Of a stretch of 64,000 bases of DNA, positions 44,401 to 57,235 are shown piece by piece; positions within the stretch are counted from its first letter, which is position 1, and each line of letters begins with the position of its first letter. The position numbers were made by a program, and so were the translations under genes. The DNA comes from Leptodontidium sp. MPI-SDFR-AT-0119 (taxonomy: Eukaryota; Ascomycota; Leotiomycetes; Helotiales; Leptodontidiaceae), in contig JAHLEZ010000034.1 of the NCBI GenBank assembly GCA_020726505.1, forward strand, positions 372,001-436,000, written 5' to 3'. A model generated the notes under the pieces. The model was given only the letters and a program-made list of their open reading frames with translations. It ran no database searches and was not told the DNA's origin.

Positions 44401-46910
44401 TCACACAATAGTGACATCTTCAAGCACCGCTCCCTCGAAATGGTTCTCCCGCATCGTCGAAAACCCAATACGATTATACCGACCATCTTCACCGTCCGCA
44501 GGAAGCAGAATCAAGCCCGAGACAAAATTCCCATGATACCCTTCCTTGTCTCTCATGATATCCAAACACTTCACTACCGTGCCGACTTGCACCCTATCCA
44601 AATCCTCTTTTGAGTCCAAAGTGACATAGCAGCTCTCAAACCCCTCTTTAATCATTTCCAACTTTCCGTCCGGAAACCATTCAGATTTGCTTTCGATCTT
44701 CATCTCTGTGGTGCATCCACGAAGCGTTATATATCCCCTCTTCACTTTCCCACAAATATCACTCCCAGCCAACTCGTAGGAAATATTCAGGACAGTAGCG
44801 AACTGGTGCGTTTCCGGCGTCGGTAACTCAGACATATCCATGTACCACACCACGCCGCCCGATCTCGATGCCCACGAAAAAGACGGCGCAACGTACTCTT
44901 TATGACGCCTGCGCAGCCCCGTCTGCGAAGCTTCCCACTGCAGACTAATAAGCAAATTATACTCCCACAACCCGGCATAATACACCCCCAAATATGGTAC
45001 GAATCGATGCATCAAGCTCGAGACCGCAGACAGTGTATCCGTTGGAAACGACACCCCTCTCGACGTATAATTCTCACACGCCGTGATATACACTTTCCAC
45101 AACTTATCGCAAAACCCTATTTCCCCTCCCTCCTGTCCATCCTTGTCTACTCTAGCTAAAACTTCAGTGATATTCGTCTTCAACGTGCGCTGTTCTTGGC
45201 TCTTATCGTTGTTGATACCACCACACTCGCAGCGAATCAAGGTATTGCACTCAAAAATCAGCTCTTCCGTTGACCCCCCAAAATGCAATATCCTTGGCGC
45301 GAAAATCCACTCTTGCATGCACCACGCGCGGCCCAACCACGAAGTCGGATCCTTGGACATCGAAAAGAGATTCGAGTGGTCCATTTTCACTCTACAATAA
45401 ATGGGTGCATCGTCTTCATGATACTTATCTTCGATAGCGAGCAGTCCTACCTTCTCAGTGCCGAGATCCCAGCCATGGGCCGCGAAGACGACGGCTGCTT
45501 GCCCATAGATAAGGCTCATTCGAGGTAGCTCTCTTTCTTTGTCTAGGGGATCGTCTTGGATTATGCAAAGGGAGTCTATCCACAGGAGTTCGTAGCCTAG
45601 TGTTAGAGAGAGCGCAACTGCCTCTTGTAGAGGCCGTGACAGGTTTTCCCAGGGCACACGGTCTTTGTGCTCTAGGGAGTTTTCTTGGGTGGTTTTGTAG
45701 GGCTCGGTGTATGCCCATACGTGGCTGAGAGCTATGTATCTGTATTCTTGCGAATTGGAAGTGTCTTCTAGCCGCACGAGTGGAGGATCTCGGTGGCAAT
45801 CTCGCAGCCGGAGTAGTCGTCGCGGTAACCCGTTATTAGAAGCAGGTTTTATGGTCCAAGTATTCTCTGCGCAGACTGGATGGGTAGATACGCATTCTTC
45901 GATCCAGCTCGAGATCTCATTCATGCATGAATTGCTGTATACGTTGGTATGGATGTGTGGTGCAGCCGTGAATGCGGCCCATGGACTGGGTGATCCGGGA
46001 CGGGTGTAGAACTGGAATTCTGCGATTGTTCGTCCTGGCTCACGGAATCCGGGGTCCTTGAGTCGTTCTGAGTTTGTTCTTGGGAGAATCAAGCTGTCCG
46101 ATGAACTGCCCTCTGAGAAGTATCCTTCCGAATAGTCTAGCTCCGAGCCTTTTGCCTCGGAGCCGTCAGCATTCGAACCTTCTGCTTCCGAACCCTCTTC
46201 CAGCCGCCCCCAAAACACCAAACAAACACTTAAACACTCCTCATCCTTCGGAAAGGTAATATCCAACCTCACTGTCTCCTCATCAATCTCCCTCTCTTCT
46301 TCAACCTCATCTTTAAACTCCTCTTTCCAAGGCTTTCTCTCCACAGCTTCCGCAGTCCCGCCCTCCTCTGAGTCCGGACTATCACTTACCCATTGCTGTT
46401 TCGCCCATGCCGCAATCCACAGCTCTCTCTGGGCAATAATTCCATTGTACAAGATGAAGCAAAAACCACATTTCGCTGCTCCTAAGCCGATGTCTGAGAG
46501 ACGGACGCTCACGTGGTACTCCCCATCGTTTTCTCCGCGGTAGGGTTGGATGGAGGCGTAAGGGGGATGGATGAAAGCATCGCAGGTGCCAGGGCAGGGA
46601 TCCGGATCGCCACGGTGGATTATGAGGCTTCCATCCGTGGTACTTGTCCGTGTACTTGAGTTGCTGGTTAGAGGTCGTGTGTTGGTTTGGTGCGGCGAGG
46701 AGAGAGCACTCACTCTTTGTGGTAAACTGCTGAGCCACGCACACCAGTTGAGTAGGCGCCGTCTGTGGTCTTTTTGTCGGGTATAAAGCCGTTGCGTAGG
46801 GTTTGGTTTACCATGCTGGCAGGAATTCGGACGTAAATGTAGTCCGCTGCTCGTGGAGCGGATTCCACAGCCTCTTCTGAGATCTCGGGTTCTTCATTCT
46901 CAGAGGCCAT
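44401..46910 (-). CDS. HET-domain protein
   Basis: Exons 46910-46714 and 46663-44401 join across a 50-nt intron (GTGAGT...AACCAG) to give 819 aa, starting MASENEEPEISEEAVESA. In the long frame the first codon is a GTG inside the intron, so the ATG of exon 1 is the real start. The HET domain is central, about residues 375-540: EYRYIALSHVWAYTEPY, LGYELLWIDSLCIIQDD and GRAWCMQEWIFAPRILHFG. The last is the [GR]xWxxQE-type block. The N-terminal third has a Cys-containing region (CPGTCDAF; KCGFCFILYN) and a Glu/Ser-rich stretch with EGSEAEGSNADGSEAKGSEL repeats. The C-terminal part has no known repeat domain. Unlike the HET-ankyrin gene upstream, it belongs to the large HET class. HET proteins can cause incompatibility cell death, but the partner is unknown. 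Confidence 0.88.
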
Positions 46911-47682
46911 TTTCGGACGAACGATATGACTCTGCCGTTACAGAGATAGGTTGCTCTCCTAGTAAATCGCTGTGGGAGAAAGCTCAGCTTTTATCGCTTT
47001 ACATCAAAGGAAGTAAAGAGGGCTTAAAGAGCGGGGTTGGGCCAGCTTGAGAATCTGAAAGCAAAGATGCCTGACAGTTCTGGTATAGATGCATGGTGAC
47101 AGGGTCGTTTTGCACCAACTAAAAGTAGTTAATCACTTCAATCAGAGGTAGCAACCCACGTGGCGAGATTGCATAAATTTGCGTGCCTAGTAGCGACAAG
47201 ACTAATGACGATTTCATACTATAATAGTGAGGCCTTAACGGTCAGATAAAACTCTTTTGTGAGTATTAAGAGTAGTAAAAGCTTAATAGTAGTGGAGAGT
47301 CTTTGTGACGGTTCTAGGGCAAAGTCACCTGACATGCCTCAAAACCTCTCCACGTAAAGCCCCCACGCAGGACCGCCGCCTTCGCCTTAATCAACATCTC
47401 ACCCCAATCGTCGCCGTCCCCTTGGCGCGACGATTATACTGGTTCCAACTTACCACGTAACAAAAGCTGGCGCCGCTGGAGGATCAGACGAATGTCGAAA
47501 CTTAGAGAATCAAGGAGTAACAGCGCTAAGTAGGGGAGTACGAGCCATCCATAGGAGCGGGATCACGTATTATAATTTATATAAGAAAATATATCGCGTT
47601 AATAAATTCATGCGTTAAATTAATTAAATTATATTCCTATTACGCGTTTAACTTATTAGGGTAAAGAATTCCTTTAACGATA
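46911..47682. other. HET gene promoter and retroelement edge
   Basis: The first part is the HET gene's upstream flank. At 47458-47490 the words CACGTAACA, AAAGC and TGGCGCCGCTGGAGG follow each other. This resembles an LTR end next to a tRNA primer-binding site, but no LTR partner was found. AT-rich RIP-like sequence begins at about 47560. Confidence 0.4.
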
Positions 47683-47984
47683 TGTTACGACCTACGATGC
47701 GCCTCGTATTCTAACCGACACGGGCTCGTAGCATCGCTGGCTATGCGACGGCGCTAAGCCTAATTAAGAAGACTAAGTAACGAGCATACGATATATTAAT
47801 ATAAATAGCGCTCGACTACGCTAGGCCCTATTAGGAGGGTCCTTTGTATATTTATACTCGAGCTGTCTCTTATAGAGAGCTCTCCTTTTCTCCTTGTCTT
47901 TTCTTCTCGATTCTAAGCGTAGTATTAGGCCTAAATACAAAGCTAGAGTTTACTCGCCGTATCAACCTCTTACTAGCCGTAACA
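47683..47984 (+). repeat. LTR related to the solo LTR at 23 kb
   Basis: The 302-bp unit runs from TGTTACGACC to GCCGTAACA and is the reverse-oriented relative of 23060-23343. The two share most of their length, with scattered transitions and an 18-bp-scale length difference near 47865. Flanks are CGATA and CAAAT, so no target duplication is seen. It may be one end of an element whose rest was replaced by later insertions. Confidence 0.8.
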
Positions 47985-49650
47985 CAAATAAGACTTATAA
48001 GTTATATATTATACTTAAGTAAAATAGTAATTCATTAGTTATTAATTACTAATAACTAATCGCAATAAGAGAAGTTGCGAAGAAAATTTGAAAAGGCTAT
48101 AATAACGACCCGTTCGTAGCCGAATAAAAGAGATAATTAAGCGAAGGATATTCCTTTATACTAAGCGAAAATCTCTTATATTAAAGACAAATTTACGTAT
48201 TTATTGAGAATAAGGTAAGATTCATTAAAAAATAGCCCAAGTTATTTGCTTATAACTACTAAAGAGTAGTTAAGATATTATTAAGGCTCTGAAAGGAATA
48301 TTATTTTTTGAGATAAGGAAGGTAATTAAGGATATAGTGTCGTTCTACGATACATATATCCAAGAAAAGGTAAACTACTGTACTTCGTATAAGCTTATAA
48401 AATTATTAATAATACTATTATACTTATGGAAGTTAATTACTGTCGGTGCAGTACCGGTTCATGTACCACGCCGTATGTGTGAATATATTCTAATGTGAGT
48501 ATAGTGTGGCGGGGACAGCCGCTAATTTCTTTTGTCACATAACTGGGCTAGTCCTTCGCACATATAAGGAGCTAACACTTGACTATAGAACGTTAAGAAC
48601 GTAACACTAGATATATTCTATTTATTAGAACCTTTTCCCTCCCCTCCTTTACTAATTCGTACTCTTTAGATATGTAATATCTTTAGATTTAATTGATTTG
48701 TTATTTATAGAGCCTAGAATCTCCTGCGGTGGCTTGTTATATACTACTCTCTTATTGTGTAGATTGAGGTTCGTCCCTCCCATATATTTCTAGTAACCGA
48801 CGCAAGGAGTGAATTACTACTGGAGGAGGAACTAAGTAAGTATAATAGTGAGGCCCTTATATACTAACTTATACAAGGAGAGTCAGGAAAAACGACAATT
48901 GTCTAAACTAAGGGAGCTATTCAGTTAGTTATCTCTTAGCCCTTAAGGCAAAACGACGAATATAGAGAATACGGACCTTTAATTTAAGGAGAACGAAGAC
49001 TACTAAGGAACTAGGGAAAGCTATAAAGTGAGAGCACTTATAATATTAGAAAATCTGTCTCCCTTAGGCTATTATTTTAATTTCATTATTTTGAGATATA
49101 ATGCCTGGCCACTTTGTACTAGTTTCTATTCTCAGCGAAAGTTCTAGTGTTTTTAGACGTAACTAGTATTCTTTAAACACTAAGAAAAGTCGAGACTTTA
49201 TAATAGAACTGAAATTAATATATTAGAGGCTTAAGCGGAGTACTAGCGAGCCTGTATTTCGGAGTGTTCGGCGAGACATAGAACTTCCAGGCTAGTCTAA
49301 AGCCTAAGTGGCTTACGCCGAGTGTTAATCTCCTTACTTTGTTTTCCTATTATATTTACTTTTATTGTTTTTGTAATTTCCGTGTACGAGCCTTAAGTTT
49401 TAGGGCGTGTTTGTTTTAGTTTAGTAGTTATTAACGTTCGCTAGGGGCTAACTAAGGAGCACGGCCTTAAACCTTTATTAGGAGTTATTAACATTTATCT
49501 CGCTTTAAGGTAAGCGAGAGCCTATATACTTTCTGTTTTAGGGGAGGGGGTTTCCTTTATATTTCTTTAGTAATTAATACACTGCATTCTTAGTTACTTT
49601 CTTATATTCTAATCGACGACACTATTAACTTACCTTACTACGACCTTCTT
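47985..49650. repeat. RIP-degraded retroelement sequence, including a probable LTR start near 48443
   Basis: There are no long frames. A less mutated passage from 48443 (TGTCGGTGCAGTACCGGTTC) to about 48640 looks like an LTR promoter region with a TATAAGGAG box. I could not find its partner or a sure end. The remainder to 49650 is AT-shifted sequence of unknown family. Confidence 0.45.
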
Positions 49651-49689
49651 ATAATAACGCACAATATTAAATAACAGAAACATCGACTA

Positions 49690-51470
49690 CGGCTACGGCA
49701 ACCTTAGGATAAGTGGGTTCGGCAATATTATAATGCCCCCTAGCTTTATTTTAACAGGAACAACTCCTCCGTTTAGACCTGGAATTACTATTAGGCTAAG
49801 CCTTAACACTTTTATACTCTCTAAGGACACTACTTCTTAAACCTCAGAGACTTCTTAGAAGAGGAACAAGGGAAAGAAAGAAAAGTAAGGGACTAGTGGC
49901 TCTAATTCTGTTAATTTTATAAGGCCACATTAATACTTCGGCCTTACTTTTACTATAGACGACTTAAAGAACCTAAAAATCCATCTTAGTTAGCCTATAC
50001 TTATCGCCGGAACCTTAAATGCCCCTATCTTTAACGGAATCGATGTCAATAACTACTTCCGGATTCTCGATTAATACTTTATAACTTATATAATCACTAA
50101 TGATTAAGTCAAGAAAAAGTAGGTGGCTAAGTACGCTACTTAAGCTTATATATAAACTATTTAGAAGCTTTTAGGCTTTAAAGAGGGTAATTATACTAGC
50201 TTCAAGGATACTATAATTTAGGAGTACTAGCGCGATAATACGGAGCGCCGCCTATATACTAATAGTTACCTTGACCGACTTAAGTATAACTTCAAGACTC
50301 TTGTAAAGGACGGCGAGCCTACTCCCGAATAGTGCCGCGACTTCCTCCGAGTATTTAGAGAAGTTACTATTAATTGTATTAACCGTAGTAACTTCACTGA
50401 CAAATAAGCCTCTGTGAGATTTATCTTCTCTCTTCCTTAGAATCTACGAACTAAAGCTATACAGGCTACTTCTAAGAATAGTAGAATTCTAAATATTAAT
50501 AATATAAACTTATTTAAAAAGGTCTACTCTATTATAAAGGCCCACCTTAACTCTAAGAGGGAGTTAAGCGCTATTACTAAAGAGTAAGGTATTACTGACC
50601 GAGTATAAGGTAACACTAATAATATTAACTTATTCGCTAAGCGCTTTGTACCTCAATTAACGACTTATGTTATTCCGCCTCGTAATAGTGGACTAGTACC
50701 CCGGCACTAGTCTGACTTTATTAATTACAGGGACAACTCTATATAAGACGAGATTTCCAGAGCACTAAAGTAATAAGACGAGGAGCTGTTTATACTTAAT
50801 TTCCTCCCTACCTTAGAGAAAGTTGCTAAGAACCTAAGTAAGGTCAACACAAGAGATTTAGATTTTATTACTGAAGGATTAGAACATATAAGGATTCTCG
50901 GAGTAGTAGTTCAAAGAGCCTCTAATACTAACTTCACCGCTGAGGTTAATATATTTATATTCTTTAAAGAGGCCTAAGAGTAAGTTACTATCGACTATAG
51001 TGTAGCAAGTTCGAGTTCCTTGGGGTATAATAAACGTGCCAGGGATAATTATAGTTGCCGCTAGTATATGAATTAATATTAATTAGGCATGAGACCTTAA
51101 GAGTATTATAGTTATATAAATTAATGTTATAACTATAAGAAATAGATTAGTCTTAGTATTATCCACGAAGCCGATAATACTAACTATATTTATATTAGCC
51201 TATAGTAAGAGGGAAAGAAGTTATACCCCGTTTAGTTTCCTTCGGACGGAAGGTCTAGAAGATATTATATCTTGACGTAGGTCTTAAACACTTTATACGA
51301 CCTTAACCTTAAGAGACGAGCTAAAGTAGTTAAAGAACTTCTTAAGGCAAGAAAAGAAGCTGCGCTTACTAGGAAAAAGGGAGATAAGGGGGCACAATCT
51401 CTGACCGTTCCTGTTATAGGTTGTATTAAGTTCATCAAAGAACCTACGGGGGACCTCAACTCGGATATTA
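49690..51470 (+). pseudogene. gag region of the plus-strand Gypsy element
   Basis: A frame with many stops reads PILIAGTLNAPIFNGIDVNN then YFRILD, a stop, and YFITYI (about 49996-50095). This is the usual fungal gag start, where a target-like FNG segment is followed by the capsid helix. Stops fall at expected Trp and Gln positions. No zinc knuckle was clearly seen. Confidence 0.6.
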
Positions 51471-52699
51471 TTAGTTAATGGGACTGTATCGAATACTAAT
51501 TAATACAGATCTAAAATTTACTAGCGTATAGTACTAATAGTACTAATTCTAAAGTTATAGTAGCTCCGGTCGAGACTAAGTAGCGAAAGGGAATACTTAA
51601 ATAAGAGCCGTATAAGACTTCGGACAAGCTCTAAGAGAAGATTAAGTCTTAATCTACTTATAGTAAACTAAAGGCACCCCGCGATATTAAAGAACTAGTC
51701 AAATTCGCTGATATTATAGACGTCGACAGCCTAGCGGAGACTAGAATAATACCGTAATAGATTCTAGCCCGTAATAAGTCTAAAGTCTCTGACTTAAGTA
51801 CGAAAACGACATTTACTACGACACCGAAAACACCTTTTAAAACATTACTTACTAGTAGTATAATAAGAAAGAGAGCTTCGAAGTCTAAGGCACTAGTAAC
51901 ACCATTAGTTATCCTTAGACTTATATCCTGTATAACGTTATCCTAAAGTCCTCGTGTATAAGAGGCGTTAACTCGGAATAGTTATAGGCTTAATAACATC
52001 TTAGACAAATTACTTGTATAAAAGGAGCTTCCCGGAAACCTCACACTAGGAGAAATCATAGTCTTTATAGACTCGCCTAGAGTATCTTGTCTTTCTATTA
52101 AAACAATTAATTAACGTATATAAAAGGAATTAATCGCTAATATTAGTACCTTAGAGTTCGAAGAACTAGAGTTAATAACTAAGGAAGATATTATTATATA
52201 TTAAAAACTATTTCACGGCACTTTATATACTCTTCTGAACCTTTATATTACTAATGTTTCTATAACTACGAACTATAGACGACGACTTAAGGAAATTAAA
52301 CGGGAAGGCCTTAAGTTAAAGTATAAGTATTAAGAAAAGCGCATTATAACTTATAGCTTTATCTTAAGAAATTTACTAGCGGCAAAGTTTAAAACATAAT
52401 AAAGACGCTAGCGACTTTAATTATTTATACAATAAGAAGCTCTCATTAACAACTTAGTACTATAGCTTGTAATTAGCGCTATCTTAGCCTTTAGTCCGAT
52501 CCTTATAGTATTACTTAGAACTATAATATTACTTAATAAGTGTATTTTTAGGAACCTTCTAACGAAACGCACTCACGCTTAAGAATTACTATATATTAAA
52601 GTAGCCTTACTAGGGACAATAACTAAGATAGGAAACTCATACTTCTCGCTAGTATTAAAGGTTATTGTCACTATACTTAGCCGAACTAAGGTCACTGAT

Positions 52700-53005
52700 G
52701 TTAGAGTTACCCTTGACACAAGAGCTAAAGTTAATTGTATGACACTTAAAGCAGCTACTCTCCTGGAGCTCCCTATTACTAAAAGTCAGACTATAACTCT
52801 AAAAACAATCACCGGAGTTAAGTCCCGATTTATTAGTTTTATTAATAATATTACAGTTGTTATAAGTAACTATATTATTAATAATAGATTTTATATTATA
52901 AACGCCCCTAATATAAAAGTTATTCTAGGCTTTCTATTCTTCCGCAAAGCCAGAGTATTATTCCGCTATCCTAGAGACTATAATAGAGGCATTATACTGG
53001 CTTAG
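52700..53005 (+). pseudogene. Retroviral-type aspartic protease of the plus-strand Gypsy element
   Basis: An 88-codon frame continues upstream as VTLDTRAKVNCMTLKAATLL. The catalytic triplet expected as DTG reads DTR (GAC ACA AGA at 52715-52723), a G-to-A change that removes the active-site glycine. Further on it reads NNITVVISNYIINNRFYIIN and IKVILGFLF, the flap and ILG regions. Confidence 0.75.
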
Positions 53006-53919
53006 TTTTAAGATTAACGATTAAGAGACGTCACTATAGTTAAAACTAACGATATTACAGAGGATACTAAGGACGCTAAAGCTCTTCGAGAAAAAAACGA
53101 GATAAGTATAATTTTTTTAGAATAAACGGACTTTAAAGATAGTTATAAAGAAGAAGACTTCTTAGGAAAAGAGTAACTAACTATATATCGAGCGCTATTG
53201 TCGGTGCCTTAAAATACTTAATTAACCTCTTATAATATAACCTTTAACTACTAAAGCTTAGGGGTAAGCTTTATAAAGGGGAGAACAAAGTAGTGTTAAG
53301 TAATAATAATAAAGGCGATATTATTTTTATCGAGTACTTAAAAAGAGAGTTTTGCGTCCCGAAATTAGTACTTAATAATTTTCAGTAAAAGGCAATCTTA
53401 GACACATTCTTAAAAGAGAAGTCAATTACGGAACTATTCTTTCTTAAAGCTTTTAGAGTTAGTTCTTTAACTAAAGCCACGCCTACCTTTAAATAAACGA
53501 AGAACTATAACAATCTCTTAATTAAGAACCCCTTTTAGAGCACTTAGAACACTATTACTTAGATTAACACTATATATAAATCGAAAGCTAAGAAAGTCTA
53601 ACTAGTTGACGAAGTTGACCTTATAGGCGACCCCCTAAGAGAGAGAGATAATTAGTATAAGAGATCAAAAGACAGAGGGATTAAGTAAGAATAATTAAGG
53701 AAATATTAAGATTTATTATTACTACGCTTTACTAGTATACCCCGTAACTCCCGACTTACACCGGAGAGACTAGCTAAACTTAACGTCGGGAAGTTATTAC
53801 AACTTAAAGAGAGAGCTCTCTTTAATAAAATAATAATTAATAGAGAAGGAACTATAACGTTCGACTGGCCCGAATGTAGTAGATTTTATAAAGATGTCTC
53901 TCCCCTAGTCGTTATTAAG

Positions 53920-55110
53920 ACTATTAAGTATAAAGCTTAGTAAGCCCCTAACTTTCTGTTGCCACGAGCTTTAGTCCTAGAAGTTACGAAGATAATGTAA
54001 GAGCGTCTTAATAAGGGTGTTCTTGAGCTTTCTAAAGGCCCATATCGAAATGCTTAGTTTTTAATAAAAAAGAAGGAATCTAGAAAATATAGACTTATTA
54101 ACTTAGTTATTATATTAAATGCCGTTACACGAAAGGATATTAATCTTTTACTTTTAGTAAATGAGTTCTCTAAAGAATTCGCCGGTTATTACGTCGCTAG
54201 CCTCGTTAACTTATACTCCGGCTATGATTAATAAACTCTCCACAAGTCTAGCTAAGACATAACTGCCTTTTATGTTTTAAACGTAAGCTTAGTTAAGAAT
54301 ATAACTCTCTCTTAAGGTGTTATAAACTCTATTACTTAGTTTATTAAAACAATTACTTATATACTAAAGCTATTAATTCTTAGCGTGTTTATACTATTCT
54401 TAGATAATATAAGAGTTAAGGGACTATATATAAACTACAACTAAGAAGAAGCTCGTCCTAGAATCCGAAGATTTATCTTAGAGTACATTTAGAACCTCGA
54501 TAAGACGCTAGAACGCTTAGAAAGAGTAAGTACTACTATTAGCCTAAAGTCTTAGTTTTGTTTAGATAGTATAAATATTGTGAGATACGCCTATAACTTT
54601 AAGGGGAGAGAACCTTTAACGAGACACTTAGTTAAGATTAAGAACTAGAACTTACTAAGTAACTTAATAGAAGTTAAGGCATTCTTAGGCCTTATTGTTT
54701 ACTTTTAAATTTAGATTAAAAACTTCCGATTAATCGCTAAGCTATTATACGCATTATCTAGAAAAGGAGTCAAGTTCTTCTAAGACTTAGAGATTCACGA
54801 TAAAGTAATATAAACTCTTAAAGATACGTTATACTCGTTTTTAGTTTTATGTCGAATTAATTACAGTGAAGGTACTAAAGAGATAGTTATTAGTGTCGAC
54901 TCAAGTAATACAAGTTAAGGAGGTTTCCTCGGCTAAAGAGACTCTCTAATAAACAAGATACGACTTATAAAGTACGAGAGTAGTTTTTAGAGTAAGACCG
55001 AAGTTAAGTATAATACCATTAAGCGAGAGTATAAAGGTATACTCTATATTTTAAAGAAGCTCAAAATCTAGTTCGTTAGCGTATATTTTATTATTAAAAT
55101 AGACGTTAAT
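53920..55110 (+). pseudogene. Reverse transcriptase and RNase H of the plus-strand Gypsy element
   Basis: Pieces read VLELSKGPYRNA then FLIKKKESRKYRLINLVIIL, NLYSGYD, and FLDNIRVKGL (54397-54426), where the second catalytic Asp of the usual LDD has become Asn by G-to-A. RNase H follows as VISVDSSNTS and GGFLG at about 54890-54930. Stops are dense. Confidence 0.75.
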
Positions 55111-55849
55111 ACCCTAATTACTTAACTAAATAGAGCCGCCCACAATCATCTTAGCGCCTTACTTACTAAAATAGCTTGCTTAGATACGCCTGTTTGATTT
55201 CGAAGTTTAGTATGTTAAAGGCTTAATACACGTCGTTACTAATTAGCTCTCTAAGAGGCTAAGGCATATTAACGACACGCCAGAAGAGAGTGATATAGAC
55301 AAGGATTAAATACTTTCTAAGTTAAGAGCTTATAAGATTTACCTTATAAAAGTATTTAACGCTAAAGAACTTACTAATTTAGAATTTAAAAAAGTAATAA
55401 TAAATCCTAAACTATACAAACGAAACGACATCTTATTAAATATAAAAGTAAAAGTATAACACTTAAGAGACAAAGGGGAACTTAGCTCCTCTAATAGTTT
55501 AAGCTTTAATAGAGAAGGGCTACTTGTCTTAACTAATAAATATAGCGAAAGATACTAGTAAATTACCCGATACCTAACGACACTTAAGACTCCTAAGGAT
55601 ATGACTAGAAAGTAGTTTCGAGTTTTTAAAAGGGAAACTTTAAACTACGGTATATATAGTCGCCGGATTTGGAGGCTCCCTGTAAAAGGTTTTATTGTTA
55701 AGCTTATTATTAATATTAATAAAGAAAAGGAAATCATACTTTAAAGTTACTATAATAATTCTAGTTATAAAGGGAAAGAAAGTACTTATTACCGTATCGC
55801 TACATAGTACTTTTAGAAGGGATTATTTACTAACTATATAGAATACGTC

Positions 55850-56750
55850 TAAACGTGTAAGAATTGTCAACTCTAATTAGTGAAACGTCTTAAAGAGCCT
55901 CTTTACTTTATAACATTAAATAGACTTATAAAAAAGTGGGCATTAGATGTTACTTACATACCACCACATAAGGGAAAAGGCTACCTTATTATTACAAGAG
56001 ACAATATAAGTAGATGGGCTGAAGCTAGAGCTCTCCTTATTAGAGAGGCTAAATACATTATTACTTTCATCTAAGAAAATATTATTTACTATTATAAGTT
56101 GTTTTAGAGACTTGTTATAAATAAAGGAACTAAGAATATAAGGGAAGTACTAAAACTACTTAACAAAATAGAAGTCGAGCGAATCAAGATCTCGGCATAT
56201 AACGCTAGAGTTAATAGAATAATCGAACAAGGCTATGGACCTATTAAGAATACCTTGTTAAAAATAGAAGGACGTTAGACTAATAACCTTTCCGTAGTAT
56301 TATTTGCTAATAGAACTATTATATATAGTTTAACTAGTTATACACTATTCTATATAGTATACGGCAGGGAGGCGATCTTACTTATCGAGACAAGAAACCT
56401 AATATAAAGAACGTTGTTTACTAAGGAAGTTCGTAATTAATTAAAGTTATTACAACTTAAGGTTATATAGTTTTAGATAAGACAAGAACACATTAATAAG
56501 GCTATCTTCAAGAAGACTCGGCGTCGTTAAGAAGGTAAAGAAGCCTTTAATCTTAAACACGACATATAAAAGAGACTATTTAAAAAGAAAGACTTAGTCC
56601 TTTACTAAGACTTAGTACGAGAGAATGACATATCCTTAAACTGAGCACTCGACTTTAGGTGGCTAAGTCCTTACGAGATTACTAAAACTTATACTAATAA
56701 AGGCTATTATAGACTTAAGGAACTCGGCGATAATGGCCCCTAGCTACGAC
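55850..56750 (+). pseudogene. Integrase of the plus-strand Gypsy element
   Basis: A 64-codon open piece (55880-56074) reads WALDVTYIPPHKGKGYLIIT then RDNISRWAEARALL. It is the start of the integrase catalytic core with the first Asp (DVTYI) present. The rest continues with stops, through ILIEQGYGPIKNTL-like and PWRDI-like remnants, to about 56700. Confidence 0.75.
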
Positions 56751-57235
56751 AAACCTTCGCCGGCAATAAGCTCAAGCTCTTCCACAAGAGGAACAACTTT
56801 ATTTACAACGATAGTAATAAAGTAGAAGAGGCCTCTAGCGAAGACGACAACTTAACCCCTCTAAATCTTAAACTAGATATTAATTTATAATACCTTAACG
56901 ACCCCGAATTCTTAGAGAACCCTACGATTCCGACGATATAACGTGTTAGAGACGATAGGATAGTAATTAGAGTCCCCGAATTGTTAACATAGTAACGCAG
57001 TGAGTACTAAGTAGTATTTAACTCAGAATAAATATACACGCTCTACACGCTAGTGTCGCCGACAACATTTCTTTAGCTAAATAAACCCGGCCCTAATAAC
57101 TGTTACTTACTTCCATAAGCAACCGTCGCGACACGAAACTTAAAGTTAACACTTTAGTATTAAGGCTTTAGTCTTAAGGAGCTCGTACAAGGACGCACCC
57201 TTAGTCTTTAAAGGGGGGGACGACATACTGTCGCA

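Larger units (their letters stand above)
49650..57235 (+). mobile_element. Ty3/Gypsy LTR retrotransposon body, plus strand, heavily RIP-mutated
   Basis: The gene order gag - protease - reverse transcriptase - RNase H - integrase can be followed on the plus strand, and that order defines Ty3/Gypsy. Nearly every Gln and Trp codon has become a stop. The body ends with a polypurine tract (AAAGGGGGGGA, about 57211-57222) near which the 3' LTR should start (TGTCGCACATT at about 57236). The left end and the 5' LTR were not identified with confidence. Confidence 0.8.

Noticed and set aside
44401..46713. Start of the large HET protein at 46713
   Set aside because: That codon is GTG and lies inside a GTGAGT...AACCAG intron; the exon from the ATG at 46910 joins in frame.
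1..47000. A secondary-metabolite gene cluster (reductase, oxidoreductase, P450, transporters, Zn2Cys6 factor present)
   Set aside because: No PKS, NRPS, terpene or DMAT core enzyme is seen, the genes are scattered over 40 kb, and the P450 is dead.
2781..47682. A complete Starship giant element
   Set aside because: Only fragments of DUF3435 recombinases are present, no intact captain at an edge and no boundary repeats were found; cargo content alone is not evidence.
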